64,000 nucleotides of DNA from Pogona vitticeps (lineage: Eukaryota > Chordata > Lepidosauria > Squamata > Agamidae), in contig NC_135786.1 in assembly GCF_051106095.1 (NCBI RefSeq), forward strand, positions 86,278,001-86,342,000. The letters are read 5' to 3'. Below, piece after piece: positions 33,753-45,080 of this stretch. Every line of letters starts with the position of its first letter. Position 1 is the stretch's first letter. The notes below the pieces were generated by a model. It made no database searches and was not told where the DNA came from. It saw only the letters and a program-made list of their open reading frames with translations. Both the position numbers and the translations under genes were made by a program.

Positions 33753-35136
33753 AACTTTCTTGTTACAACCTGGACTTGCAACAGAATACTACCGTTTAGA
33801 AGGTTCCTCTTCAGTCTTCCAGCCAGACCGTTGGACAGCCTTGCCTTCTTTCACCTCCTCCCCATCCAATTTTTATTTCCATCCACAAAAAGATAATTTA
33901 GTGCAGGGGGAGATTATTTATTGGTCGCTCCATCTTGCCTATGTAGCTGTTGGCACTCAGCGCCTGAAGACTGTGTGGTAAATAATGGAAATTACTGGTA
34001 TAAAAAAAAAGATTGAGAAAGAAAAATGAACAAATCATGTCAGAGATAATGCACAAATTGACATCTTCTCTGCTTTTTCTCCCACATTGGGCAATATCCT
34101 GTTCTGTAACTATATGGGCACCACTCAGTGTTGTTCATGAAATAGCTATGACAGTGCTGAAGTGGAAGTGCACATTGCACAATCGGCCACACCAGGGAGT
34201 GGTGTGGCCTATTGTGCTATTGGTCACAGTGGGGACACAGGACCAGTTATGCAATTTGGGTGTGGAATTCCTTGTTGCCGGGCCTAACGCCCTGCACATT
34301 TGAACAGCTCTAACTTTATGCCTGCATAAACAGGACTTTGCCCTCTGGACCTGATGGTGCTTCAACCTTTGCTCACATCAGTAAAGCCCAGCGTGGCTCT
34401 ATGACAAAAAAACAAAAACATGCCATGCATTATTTCTACAATGTCAGGCACAATGTCAGGCACAACAGTCCCTAGTGACTGGGTGCCAACGAAGGAAGCA
34501 AAAAATAACAGACATTGGCAGCGTGGCAGTATTTTCCATTTAAAATGTGTCGGTGTTTTCCATTCCACACTTCATTGCATTGTTCCTGTATGGGCCACAG
34601 ATGCACAACAGAAGACATCTCAGCTGTACAGCATTCCTTGTTGGATGGAAGATCAGTGAACTTAAAGAGTTCCAGCCGAAATCATGCCATTAAATTGCAG
34701 GTTTTAATAGTAATATTAGCAAATAGTCTTTATACCTAAGGGCCAGCTTTATTTTTAAATGGTATATGTGAAAGGAAAAGGAACAATAAAAGAGAAGTAT
34801 TATAGTTTTGTTCCATTACCTGTACAGATGTCAAAAATGTAATAAAGTCGAACGAGGGTATCAGTGTCAGCACTAACTCCATGTGGTAGTTGTAAGCTGC
34901 AGCTGAATCAGTTGCACCAGTTCATTGAATCAATGGAATTTATGCAGACGTTGACTCACCAGCCCCTCCATGGATTTGCTTGGCCCACTATAGTTGCAAC
35001 CTACTGCTGGAGTTTTTTTGTGGAGGGGGGGGAATCGTAACCAGGAATTTGGAACTTATAGCTTCTGTGGAGACAAAAATGCTGCTTATGTAAAAAAAAA
35101 AACTTTGTAGTAGTGTTTAATGATCATATATGGCTT
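33753..35136. other. Mostly unique stretch
   Basis: No gene is recognised. It holds the 18-bp inverted repeat at 34177-34217 and a 12-bp tandem duplication (CAATGTCAGGCA) at about 34439-34462. Frames up to 96 codons carry no known domain. Confidence 0.45.
34177..34217. repeat. Near-perfect 18-bp inverted repeat, 5-base loop
   Basis: GCACAATCGGCCACACCA (34177-34194) pairs with TGGTGTGGCCTATTGTGC (34200-34217) with one mismatch, around the loop GGGAG. It may be the centre of an unnamed palindromic MITE, but no outer ends were found. Confidence 0.85.
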
Positions 35137-35201
35137 CTGAAAATTTATTTATTTATTTATTTATTTATTTATTTGTTTGTTTATTTATTTATTTATTTAA
35201 A
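35137..35201. repeat. Microsatellite (TTTA)n with TTTG interruption
   Basis: About 14 units, interrupted by two TTTG units. It adjoins the SINE at 35210 and may be its expanded 3' tail. Confidence 0.9.
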
Positions 35202-35209
35202 TAATGCCA

Positions 35210-35377
35210 TTAAAAATATCATTGGCTTGCCATACTGGAAGATGTCTTTTAACTGCAGAGCTGGAAGGGGCCCTTTGGATCCTCAAGTCCAGACCCTCTC
35301 AAGGAGGCACAGTGGAGATTAGAACTCCCAACCTCTGGCTCCACAGCCAGAGATATGAGCCACTAAGCTATCCAGCA
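35210..35377 (-). mobile_element. tRNA-derived SINE with CR1-like 3' end
   Basis: On the minus strand: GCTGGATAGCTTAGTGGCTC (box A-like), then TGGCTGTGGAGCCAGAGGTT, then GGGAGTTCTAATCTCCACTG (box B-like), and a 3' part ending CCCCTTCCAGCTCTGCAGTT. The 3' CCCTTCCAGCTCT block resembles CR1-type ends. A better-preserved relative is at 57712-57852. Confidence 0.7.
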
Positions 35378-36289
35378 TCTTGAGGAAAGACCCACAAAGC
35401 TAACTCGAGTCCTGCTTTTGGCAAATCTGCCAAAAAATGTGCAAAGGCTGCCCTCTGCTTCTCATGTTTTTCTACTTTATTTCTCCATGCTCCCAGCTAT
35501 TCTTGGAGAAGCCATGGAGTTATTTCACTCACGTCCGTGCATCTTGTCTCCCTGTCTTCCTTTGGGGGAAAAAAAGCTTCAAGAACTCAATTACCTGGCA
35601 TGTGAGTAGTCATATTTTCCATATGCATACCTACCACTGTCTGGTTACCCCACTATTGGAAACTTCTAGACAAATTCCATTGCATTTTGCTTGCCTAAAG
35701 CATGAATATATGCACAGATTGCAGAAGGAGAAAATGAGGCTGGATCTCCTATATAGCACCCAATACATATTGAAAAAGTTCTTTTCCACAATCTCTTCCA
35801 ATCCAGACAAGAAGAGGGATATCCTTAACAAATGCAACAAACCTCTCTCCCCTCCAGCTGTATGCAAGTTAGTTTGTTCTGTTTGGTGACTGGTCTTCAG
35901 ACTTAATCACAGGATTCCTATAAGGTCTGATTCAGAAGCCCAAAACTATTGTCTCAGTCTTGACTGCAATATTAACATACTTTCAATTCTAATTATGGGC
36001 TATCTCTAACATCAGTTTCCAACTGACAATTCAGTATGGAGACACGGGGTGAAGAGCTCTCTATTCACATCTTTAGTGCACCCACATACCCAAACATGCA
36101 GAACAATTAATTGCCAGGATTCCCTGAGATTAAGGGTTGTCTTTTAACTACAGTGTCTATCCATCTATTACATGTTTAAATTTTTACATTGGGCAGTGCC
36201 TCATCAGGATGCAGGCAAAAGACAAATCCAGATCCACATTTCAGATTTCTCTAAAACACTAACCAATCTAATAAACAATTTCCTACATA
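35378..36289. other. Unique stretch, no gene seen
   Basis: A 150-codon plus-strand frame (35437-35889) is open but lacks a known domain and has no splice or promoter context I can support. It is probably chance. Confidence 0.45.
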
Positions 36290-36729
36290 CAGTGGTGTCT
36301 CACTTAACGATTGCCTCACTTAATGAGGAAATCGCTGTACGATTAGGTTTTTGTGATTGCTTTTGCGATCGTAAAACGATGTTTTAAATATGTTTTTTTG
36401 TTTGTTTAACAATGATCGGTTTCCTGCTTCGGGAACCAATTTCCGCTTTACAACCATTTCAAAATGGTCGCTTTATGAACATTTCAAAATGGCCACTGGC
36501 TGAAGAAAATGGCCCCCCGCTGTTTTCTAGGATGGATTCCTCGCTTTACAGGCACCGAAAATGGCTGCCGTATGGAGGATCTTTGCTGGACGAGCAGGTA
36601 TTCAGCCCATTGGAACACATTGAACGGTTTTTAATGCGTTTCAATGGGTTTTTTATTTCGCTTGATGATATTTTTGCTCTACAGTGATTTTGCTGGAACG
36701 AATTAACATCATCAAGCGAGGCACAACTG
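36290..36729. mobile_element. Tigger-like MITE
   Basis: The left end is CAGTGGTGTCTCACTTAACG, preceded by TA. The right end, on the other strand, is CAGTTGTGCCTCGCTTGATG, with TG where the second TA would be. The ~440-bp element has the GTTTAACGA..AAATCGCT-type interior known from amniote Tigger-related non-autonomous elements. It repeats short motifs such as CATTTCAAAATGG (about 36448 and 36480). It has no transposase frame. A Tc1/mariner-Tigger origin is inferred from the CAGTGG end and TA target. Confidence 0.7.
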
Positions 36730-38251
36730 TGATTGTAGTTAAGTTGCTGTGAGTCTTATATTAAGACATTTCCATCTGTATCTAGGATTCTGTGGGGATT
36801 ATGGTATTGCAAGGAGTAAAGGAAGAAGGAAGAAATCCCATAAAGCTAAAGGGTGGGAGTATGGGTTGCTCTCTTGGACTCCTATAGGACCCCTGTCAGC
36901 ACAGAAGAGAACTGCCTTGTAGAAAAGATCCAGTTGGTAAAAGCTCATGTCAACTGCAGGAGGTAAAGGGGAAAAACATCAGGCAGGAGTAGAAACCAAC
37001 AAGCCACTCCAAGGGCATCAGGTGCCTAGGGAGCAGTGCCTGGGGACTGATCTACCACAGGTTGGATGGTCCAGGGTTTATATCAATATGGTGGGGCATG
37101 GAAATGACACTCCTGCTTGTCAAAAGCACACCTGGGACACTTCCTCTGGAGGGTTTCAAGGTGCCTCATGCTTTGATTCACAGGTACACTTCGGAGTCTT
37201 TGTAGCCTCCAAGAGACCCAAGGGAGTGAACCAAAGACGTAGTCATTATCTCTCGCAGCTTTCCTACTTGACTGCAGCTTCCCCACCTACGCCTCATCTC
37301 CCTGCCCTCTCCATCAGGAGCTGCTTCACAGCACACCCTTGGAGTCAAGAGGGTAGACACATTCCTTTGAAACTGTTAGCACCACATGGAACCAGTCAGC
37401 AGGGATGCCCAATAATGAGCCCATCTGTAATTTCCCCACCCTCCAAAAAAAGAAAAAAAAAAGAATGAACTCTGTTCCGCAACGAGGCCCAGCAATCCAT
37501 TGCAGCCGCTCTAAGGAAGCTACAATTGGCCTTGCTTTGTTTTCTTTGTTTAATGAAGGAGGGGGGAATGCTTGTTTCTGCATGCAGCAGGAAGGATCAA
37601 ACATAAATAAAAATTAAGCAAAGATTAACCACTAACAAATTGCAACTCTAACTACGAGCCCCAGATTAGTTAGTGGGGAAAAACACCATTAAAAATTGGC
37701 AATGGGAGAAAAGAGAGCAAAACGTATGCTAATGTATTCCAGTTCCATTGTGTCATAATAATCTTAATACATTCTAAGAAGCCTTGCCCTGTGATTTTGT
37801 TACGCTTATCATTATTATTATACTGTGATGTCTGAATTATAATGCTGAGAGGATGTGGAGCTGGTGGGTGCCACTCTTGGTGATAAAAACGCTTACGTTG
37901 AAATAGCAATTATGCTCTTTCCTACAGTGCCTCATGTCTTGCATGTATGCATGTACACCTGTTGAGGGGGAGAGTCAATACCGAGGTGAAGGATGCTCCC
38001 TAAGGTAAAGGAAGCCCTGTTATTTTCTGGGGGGTAATTCTGAATGGCATAAGAGCATCTGATTGGCTGAGAATGCTACCTCACTGAGCCAGTCAGATCG
38101 TCATTCAGCTAGGCAGTCAGTCACGCCACTATCCTGCTCCTTCTGAAGCTTTTTGGTGGGGCAACAAGGCATAATATTGTTTGCTGAGGGTGTTTCAAGG
38201 CTCTACCCCTTCGCTTTTCATTTCACTTCTATACTGCTCTTTACATGCTTC
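36730..38251. other. Mostly unique stretch with a 173-codon frame
   Basis: The plus-strand frame 36947-37468 (starting MSTAGGKGEKHQAG) is among the longest in the window outside known repeats. It ends in a lysine-rich run made by an A-rich tract (37444-37463). I recognise no domain and see no exon signals. Nothing else is seen. Confidence 0.4.
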
Positions 38252-38340
38252 ATGAAGACAGGAGGGCCTGGCGTGCTCTGGTCCATGGGGTCACGAAGAG
38301 TTGGGCACGACTAAACGACAAAACAACAACAACAACAACA
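38252..38340 (+). mobile_element. BovB LINE 3' end fragment
   Basis: GGAGGGCCTGGCGTGCTCTG, then GGGGTCACGAAGAGTTGGGC, then ACGACTAAACGACAAAACAA and CAA repeats. This is the last ~85 bp of BovB, matching the reverse complement of 22270-22350 and 30290-30345. It is a strongly 5'-truncated copy. Confidence 0.9.
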
Positions 38341-39436
38341 TGCTTCATGAGCATGTTCTTTGGCCTTGATGTGGACCACAGCAGCCTTTTCTGGATGTTG
38401 TCAGGAGAATTTAGCTCTGTTTTCTATGTTGATAATTAACTCTGCAATTGTTGAGTTGAGGGCCACTGCCATCCTTTCTCCATCATTAGCTCTCCCCACG
38501 TTGCCTGTTTGAGGCATCTTTATGCCCCATTGACATTCTGATACAACTGGGAATACATTTTAGCTGTCTTTTATTTGCCCCTATTTTAACTATTATTTAT
38601 TTGGGGACGGAACCATAACTTACTTACTGTCACTCACCTCCAGCTCCTCTGTTTGTTTTCCCTTGCAGACAGATTTACATTCGGGTATGACTGTTCCTTT
38701 TCTCCCTAATTACACTGCCACCAGAGGATTGCTTCCTCAATTACCAATTATGAACACAGAATAACTGATGACAAATATAACAATGTTTATTTAAAGATTA
38801 ACAGGTGAAACACAGAGAGAAAATCATGGATGGCATGGTATTTGCAATTCATTAAAAGTCTTTTGCTTTACACATATGTTGGTTCATTTATATTCATTTT
38901 CAAGCACGGTGTAACTGTTTATGTAGGTCTTATAACTTTCACTTCTTCCAGTTCTCTCATACATTAACTTTCCAAGTTTTCTCTTTTAAATCCTATCTCT
39001 TCCTTGTCTAGCTATCCTTCTATATATCTCTATTCTTCTTCTCTCTAACTCTTCCCCTGTCTTAACTTTTCCTAACTGTCCTCCCTAACTGATTCCAACT
39101 GTCCTCCCTTTTTTTCCCTTCTCCTCTTTGGTTCCGCCCTCCTGTCCTATAATTGACTCCCACATCAGGGTTCTAATAATGTGATGGACAGGCGTGACAT
39201 TTGGACTGTCTGTCACACTTACCTTTTAGATTAATAGAGAGAAATGTCATAATTATATTATGTGCAGGATTATAGTGAAATAAATGAATCCAGTCAGAGT
39301 CAATCAGTGCACAGGCTTAATCCTTGTTTGCCATCCCTTATATCCCAGTCTGAGGATCTTCTGTGAGGTCAGACCTGCCCTCCTCAACAGCTGCATCAAC
39401 AAGAAAGATTTTGAAGCATGTTGCTTTTAAAATCTT
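38341..39436. other. Unique stretch, no gene seen
   Basis: A pyrimidine-rich section (38960-39140, CTTCTCTCTAACTC-like) is the only compositional feature. No coding frame is recognised. Confidence 0.5.
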
Positions 39437-39780
39437 AGGTAACGGTAAAAGTAAAGGTTCCCCTTGACCATTTGTCCAGTCGTGTCAGACTCTAGGGCGT
39501 GGTGCTCATCCCTATCTCCAAGCCATAGAGCCAGTGGTTGTTGTGGGTTTTTCGGGCTCTTTGGCCGTGTTCTGAAGGTTGTTCTTCGTAACGTTTCGCC
39601 AGTCTCTGTGGCCGGCATCTTCAGGGGACAGCACATAGAGCCAGTGTTTGTCCGTAGACAGTTTCCGTGCTCATACGGCCAGACATGAAACACCGTTACC
39701 TTCCCACCGTGGTGGTACCTATTTATCTACTTGCATTTTTACATGCTTTAGAACTGCTAGGTTGGCAGGAGCTGGGACAA
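39437..39780 (-). mobile_element. Sauria-type SINE, interrupted by a Penelope-like tail
   Basis: On the minus strand the element ends TCAAGGGGAACCTTTACTTT. Its body carries GTAACGGTGTTTCATGTCTG and AGATAAATAGGTACCACCAC. The tRNA-like head is missing beyond about 39780, so the copy is 5'-truncated. It is split by a 97-bp insertion (39537-39633) flanked by a 13-bp duplication of SINE sequence, CATAGAGCCAGTG. Confidence 0.88.
39537..39633 (-). mobile_element. Penelope-like 3' tail inserted in the SINE
   Basis: Read on the minus strand: CCTGAAGATGCCGGCCACAG, then GAGACTGGCGAAACGTTACG, then AACCTTCAGAACACGGCCAA and GAGCCCGAAAAACCCACAAC. The flanks CATAGAGCCAGTG (39524-39536 and 39634-39646) are identical and belong to the host SINE. 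CTGAAGA, a GCCGG/CTGGC stem and GAAA form a hammerhead-like core (39594-39624). A sister copy is at 44935-45080. Family placement with Penelope-like elements comes from memory of these amniote repeats. Confidence 0.65.
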
Positions 39781-41649
39781 TTTGTGAGATTTTGTACACA
39801 GAGATGATCTCTTCTCTTCCCTTTGAACAAATGGCCCAGATTCTGCCACCTGCACCTACTGACATATCTCTGATGACATAACTTTCAGCTTCAAATTGCT
39901 GCTGGTTAAAAAGTCAATGCTTGTTTTCTTGTCATGCATGGCTTAATGCCAGCTTCTTAAAAGGGAACAATTTCCAACTGAAAGGTGCATCACTGAAGTT
40001 ATAACAGCCTAAGTATGTAATAGGATTCAGGCCAATGTGGGTTAGGGTGGCCATGGAGCCTCTTTTACAGAGGAGTGTCCTCTGTTTGAAGGGCTGCCAG
40101 GGATAGTCATCCTTTTGAAATTGTCCTGTATTTAAAAGTCTCTCCAGCCCAACTCTGATGCAGAAGTAAAAATACAGAAGGAAGGAGATGAGGGACTTTG
40201 AAGTTATCTTTCCGACGGGAGCATTTGACTGCCGCTCCCTGCCCATGCTACCTGGTCTCTGGAATGTTAGAAGGGAACTGCAGCCCTGCCTGGAAGATGT
40301 TCTGAACTTAGAGGTTAGAGCCTTGATAATGCTATGCTTGGTTCAGTCAAAGTCGCGCAGAATGGTAGTAATCAGCTCCGAACATATAACGGGCACAGCT
40401 CTGAACAAATGCTGGAATTTTTGATAGAAGAAGCAAACAATGGCTGTCTAGTTTCTCTGAACATGCGAGTGTGTATGTGTTAAGGATCACAACGCATATT
40501 AGCTAGCATAAGTCATGTTTTTCTTCCAACTAGTTAAAGTGCAGCTAGGGAACACATTACATTAAGTGACTTACCTGTCTCTGCTGTGTTCACAAGAGAT
40601 TACGAAAGTAGTTCAGTTGGGGCTTAGGTTGTAGCTGTTCTTTGTCTTCACTCTGACATGAATCGTGACATGGGAAAATAAGTAACTGCTGACTCTGTCT
40701 GGAAATTTAGGAATCTGAGCATGTCTCACTGCTTATTAGTTTAGCCTGGTTTGAGAGCTCTTAAAACAGGAACTTTCCTTTTCCAGATACCTTAAAAGTA
40801 AGTGGATCACTCCCTAAATGAAACAGAAGTTGTCCATTACGTCCCTCTGGGTCTTGTAACTTTAGAGGGCATACATGTATTTATTTTCAAAGAAAAATAA
40901 TGGTAACTTACTGTTCTGTGACGTTATCAGGCAGGAGCAACAGAGCAATCTCTCAAGTTGACACAGCATACTGAATTGTGTTGTTTCACATCAAACCTAA
41001 GTGCACCGTTTTCCTTGATGTCTAATTCTTGGGCTGAAATTCCGTTTCAGCTGGTTTGTAATAAGCTCTTGCCTGAATCCTGCTAAGATTGAATTGTTAT
41101 TGATTGGTTTCAGGCACTGGTGTAGAAGGTTCGCTCCCACAACTCACGTTCTGGAAGGTCAGATCTTTTGACAGGTGATTTTGTTAGAAACCATAGGGTC
41201 ATTGTGGAGCACAAACTATTACATAACCGAGCATTTTTGGCTAGCTTGCAAAAGCAGATGCTCATTGCATGCATGGTAGGGCTACGTCACATCCCTTTAC
41301 AACAGCTCTGTCCTTTGACCTGATTATTATCAGATTGTCTGTCAGGATTGCATGAGACTTTATTGATATGTCACCTTATAGACTAAAAAAATTCATTTGA
41401 AATATGTTGTTGCAGGAATATTTGTAGGTTATTGGAACAGATAGGAGATGGCTTGAGAAGTCACTCATATGTTTATTGGGCAGTGCACATGGAAATGCTG
41501 GCTTAAAATATGAAAAACAATCTTCCACAGCTACCAGAGAGCTTCAAGACAGAGATCCTCAGAACACATTAAGATTTTAATTTACAAGTCTCCCTCAGTT
41601 ATACCACCCCTTATAGTATAGTTAGTTTTTAGTCAGATTTAGTTAGATT
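39781..41649. other. Mostly unique stretch
   Basis: No gene is recognised. About 40045-40140 (AGGGTGGCCATGGAGCCTC.., CCTGTATTTAAAAG) resembles 8756-8832 and may be a small unnamed repeat. Confidence 0.45.
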
Positions 41650-41960
41650 TACCACAGAAGCCTCTGTGCTGCAAGGTCAGAAGAGCAGCAGTTGTAGGAT
41701 TGAATCCATGTGACACAGTGAGCTCCTGTCGCTTGTCCCAGCTCCTGCCAACCTAGAAGTTCGAAAGGATGTAAATGCGAGTAGATAAATAGGTATCACC
41801 TTGGTGGGAAGGTAACGGCATTCCGTGTCTAGTCGCACTGGCCACGTGACCACAGAAACTGTCTACAGACAAATGCTGGCTCTACGGCTTGGAGATGAGC
41901 ACCGTGCCCTAGAGTCGGACACAACTAGACTAAATGTCAAGGGGAACCTTTACCATTACC
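41650..41960 (+). mobile_element. Sauria-type SINE
   Basis: Plus-strand copy from ACCACAGAAGCCTCTGTGCT (tRNA-like head; the B-box is decayed to GGATTGAATCC) through AAGGTAACGGCATTCCGTGT and GAGTCGGACACAACTAGACT to TCAAGGGGAACCTTTACCAT. The tail is a single decayed ACCTTT unit. It is more diverged than the copies at 48.0 and 59.9 kb. Confidence 0.88.
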
Positions 41961-42376
41961 TGCCTCACATTAGTTTAACTGGCATACAGTCTCAACATAG
42001 TCAGAGACTCAGATTAATAAATAAGATTAAGAATAAAATTGCTTCCCTTTACTTATTTGAGGGTATGATGTTCGCCTGCCTTATATAATTTTGTTTTGAG
42101 TAATTTTTTGCAATTACTGATTAAGGTGTACATTGATATTTAATACCTACCAGGAAACGGCTAAACTCTTGAACAGTTTCTTCATAACACAGAGCTTCAC
42201 AGCTCAGGTTTCCTTAGGTAAGGCAGGGAGAGGTTGAGAAGCAGCTTCAGATTTCAGCATTCCTGGCAGAAATGCCTCTTATCTTTCCAGTAGAGTAGAT
42301 GTAAACCTCAGGGGAAAGTATCTCAGAACATTTATTATACCCACATACAGATAGTGAGAAGTGTTATAGAAATGAA
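41961..42376. other. Unique stretch, no gene seen
   Basis: Nothing recognisable. Confidence 0.5.
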
Positions 42377-42543
<167 letters not shown>

Positions 42544-43319
42544 CATGACACTTAGTACAATTCTTAGGTTTATGGAAGTTTATTTCACTCCAAATTTGGG
42601 ATTTGATGGATACTTGCTAAATTCTTCATTTTTTGTTATTTGAGGTTGTTTCAACTTGAAGAATTTTCAAGCTCAGCAAGATTCCTTACCTCCATATGAG
42701 AAGTGAAACAAGAAGAGCTATTCTTTCTTACCCCCTCTCTGCCTGTGTGCCATCTCAGTTGCCAATATTGGATGCCATTACAGCGTATTTCCACCAATCT
42801 ACCTCTATGTTGATTACATAGTTGTTTTTAAAGCTCAGCCAGTCTCGTATGTTCTTCATCTAAAAAAACCCATCTTCTACTATTCCACATCTATTCTTGA
42901 TCTTCTCAATGATGTATTTCAGCATAATTGTCACAAGGAATGATGTGTCTAATGCCACATGCCATCTTGCATTTCTTATCAATCAACTCTATTAGTTTTT
43001 GTTTTTCTGTCCAATGAAGTACCTTTTTTGCATTCAAGTCTTCATAGTTTGTGCAACCCGCATCTGCATAAAATAGTATCCTACCCTCTGAGAAGCAAAA
43101 CAACATATAACAAGTATACCAACAAAAAGAGATGACTGGTTGTTAAAAAGAGAATGAAAAATCCACTCTGATGTTCCAAATCGTTAAAGTCCATGTAGCA
43201 AAGCAGCAATCACCCCAGTTTTGCACAATCTGCATTATTTCGATTTTTTTAAAAAAAATTGAATTAATAATTTTGCTGACTTTGTGCAAAAAAAAAAACC
43301 AAACATTTTTTGTCTCTTC
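42544..43319. other. Unique stretch, no gene seen
   Basis: Frames of up to 100 codons have no domain. T and A runs near 43250 and 43290. Confidence 0.5.
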
Positions 43320-43660
43320 CCTTGTTGAGAGTGCCACAGAGGCCTTTGTTAGTCTGTGGAACTCCTTGCCATAGGATGTAGTGATGGCATCTGGCCTAGA
43401 TGCCTTTAAAAGGGGATTGGACAGATTCCTGGAGGAGAAGTCCATTGCAGGTTACAAGCCATGATGGGGATGTATAATCTCCAGGCATAAAAGGAAGGTA
43501 CCTCTAAATGCCAGATGCAGGCGAGGGGCATCAGGAGACAGGGATCTAGTTGTCTCGTGTGCTCCTAAAGGCATCTGGCAGGGCCACTGTGAGATATAGG
43601 AAGCTGGACTAGATGGGTCCTTGGCCTGATCTAGCAGGGCTTTTCTTATGTTTTTATGTT
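43320..43660 (+). mobile_element. CR1-like LINE 3' end
   Basis: The plus-strand frame carries LWNSLP, then DVVMASGLDAFKRGLDRFLE and EKSIAGYKP. This matches the closing block of CR1-superfamily ORF2 proteins (VVNLWN.LP..VV.A.SL..FK..LD). A 3' untranslated part follows with CTAGATGGGTCCTTGGCCTG and ends CTTATGTTTTTATGTTT, a degenerate octamer-type tail. Only the last ~340 bp are present. Confidence 0.75.
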
Positions 43661-44934
43661 TGGTGAGGTGAAGAAAGTTGATGAGGAAAAGATAAGTAAA
43701 TTTCACCCCTGGAGCATGAGGATAAAATGGACCCCATAGCACAATTGCCCTGTGATCTGTCAGAAATTCCCATGATGTGACTTTCTGAAAGTAGCCCTTG
43801 TGACCTTAGCTAATGGCCAAATGAAGCTTTATTGTCCTTTATAGGAAGATCCATTTGCCGTAAAAGTATAAGAAGGAAAACACACATGCTGAAGACAGCA
43901 TTGTCTTGTTAGTATAATTTTTGTATCATGTTGTTTTGTATCATTTTATCATGTCCCCAGCAGGACATGATAAAATGTGGTTTATGAGCATGTATATGTA
44001 AAAGACATCTTGACAAAGATATATGAATTAAGTGCAACTTTTTCAGTCCCTTTCTTGCTTCAGAGATATTTTATAGACCTTGGTTTTATTTCTGTACTTA
44101 TAAATCTCAAAACATATAATGTCATCTCAAATTTATGTGTTTTACCCGAGAAGATACATGGATGTAATTAGTAGTGTTAGACTTACTTTATTGCTGTCTC
44201 TGTGATTTAGGTTGCAAGTGGTGTGAAAAGCATAATTTTGGAGTGAATTATATAATTGTTTCCATTGCCCATTTAAATTTATTGGGGATTGGGGTATAAT
44301 AAGGATGAAGTACATTATTTTGTATCTCTGCTGCTCAATTGAGCTAATATTGTCCATTGAGGAGCGTGATGAGATGTAATTCATCGATTAGCCACAAAAT
44401 GAACTAAGTTCTCTGAATGGAGTAGGACATTTTGAAGGGCAATTTTTAGACATATTTTTTCCTGGAGGAAATCAGAACGTTTTGGTGGAGCCAATTCCTC
44501 TGTTTTCTCTTCCCTTCTCTTCTTCCTTTGGCATTTTTCTCATATTGTTCTTTGGTTGGGCTATATCTGATTCTCATTTGGTGTGCCAGGACTTTTTCTC
44601 TTCCCACCATTCCAATATAATAATTGTATCTGTTGCTCTAATACAAAACAACAGTGGATCTCATTGAAAAGGCCACATTGTGTCTTGTTTCACCTCCAAC
44701 AAAAGCCCAGTATTGTAAAGTTTCAGGGCAGAGCATACAGAAATGACATCCGAAATATATATTAAACTGTGCAGTATTAAAGCAGGCCAGAAGAAAAGGA
44801 AAGACTAGACCAATGCAGGTAGTCTATTATGTCAAAAGCTACTGATAAAATATCCACTGCTCAGAAAAAATAGCATGAATTTCAGTTGCATGAAGTGATC
44901 ATAGCTGAGCAGGTGAAGGGTGGATAAAGTATTC
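43661..44934. other. Unique stretch with one perfect hairpin
   Basis: No gene is recognised. It contains the 15-bp perfect hairpin at 43942-43977. Confidence 0.5.
43942..43977. repeat. Perfect 15-bp inverted repeat, 6-base loop
   Basis: CATTTTATCATGTCC (43942-43956) and GGACATGATAAAATG (43963-43977) are exact reverse complements around CCAGCA. It lies in AT-rich unique sequence with no element ends nearby. Confidence 0.93.
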
Positions 44935-45080
44935 AATGATATATTCTCGAAGGCTTTCAGAGCATGGACAGAGTTCCTTCTCCAGTCCTCTGAAGATGCC
45001 AGCCACAGAGACTGGTGAAATGCCAGGAAGAACAACCTTCAGAACACGGCCAAAGAGCCCGAAAAACCCGCAACAGCCAT
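44935..45080 (+). mobile_element. Penelope-like 3' tail with hammerhead-like core
   Basis: ATATTCTCGAAGGCTTTCAG.., CCTCTGAAGATGCCAGCCAC, then AGAGACTGGTGAAATGCCAG, then AACCTTCAGAACACGGCCAA and AGCCCGAAAAACCCGCAACA. The core at 44990-45020 has CTGAAGA, a GCCAG/CTGGT stem and GAAA. The same family is inserted at 39537. The AACA..GCC end and the internal blocks agree between the two copies at most positions. Confidence 0.65.

Noticed and set aside
35437-35889. 150-codon plus-strand frame
   Set aside because: No recognised domain, no supporting splice or promoter context, unremarkable composition; likely chance.
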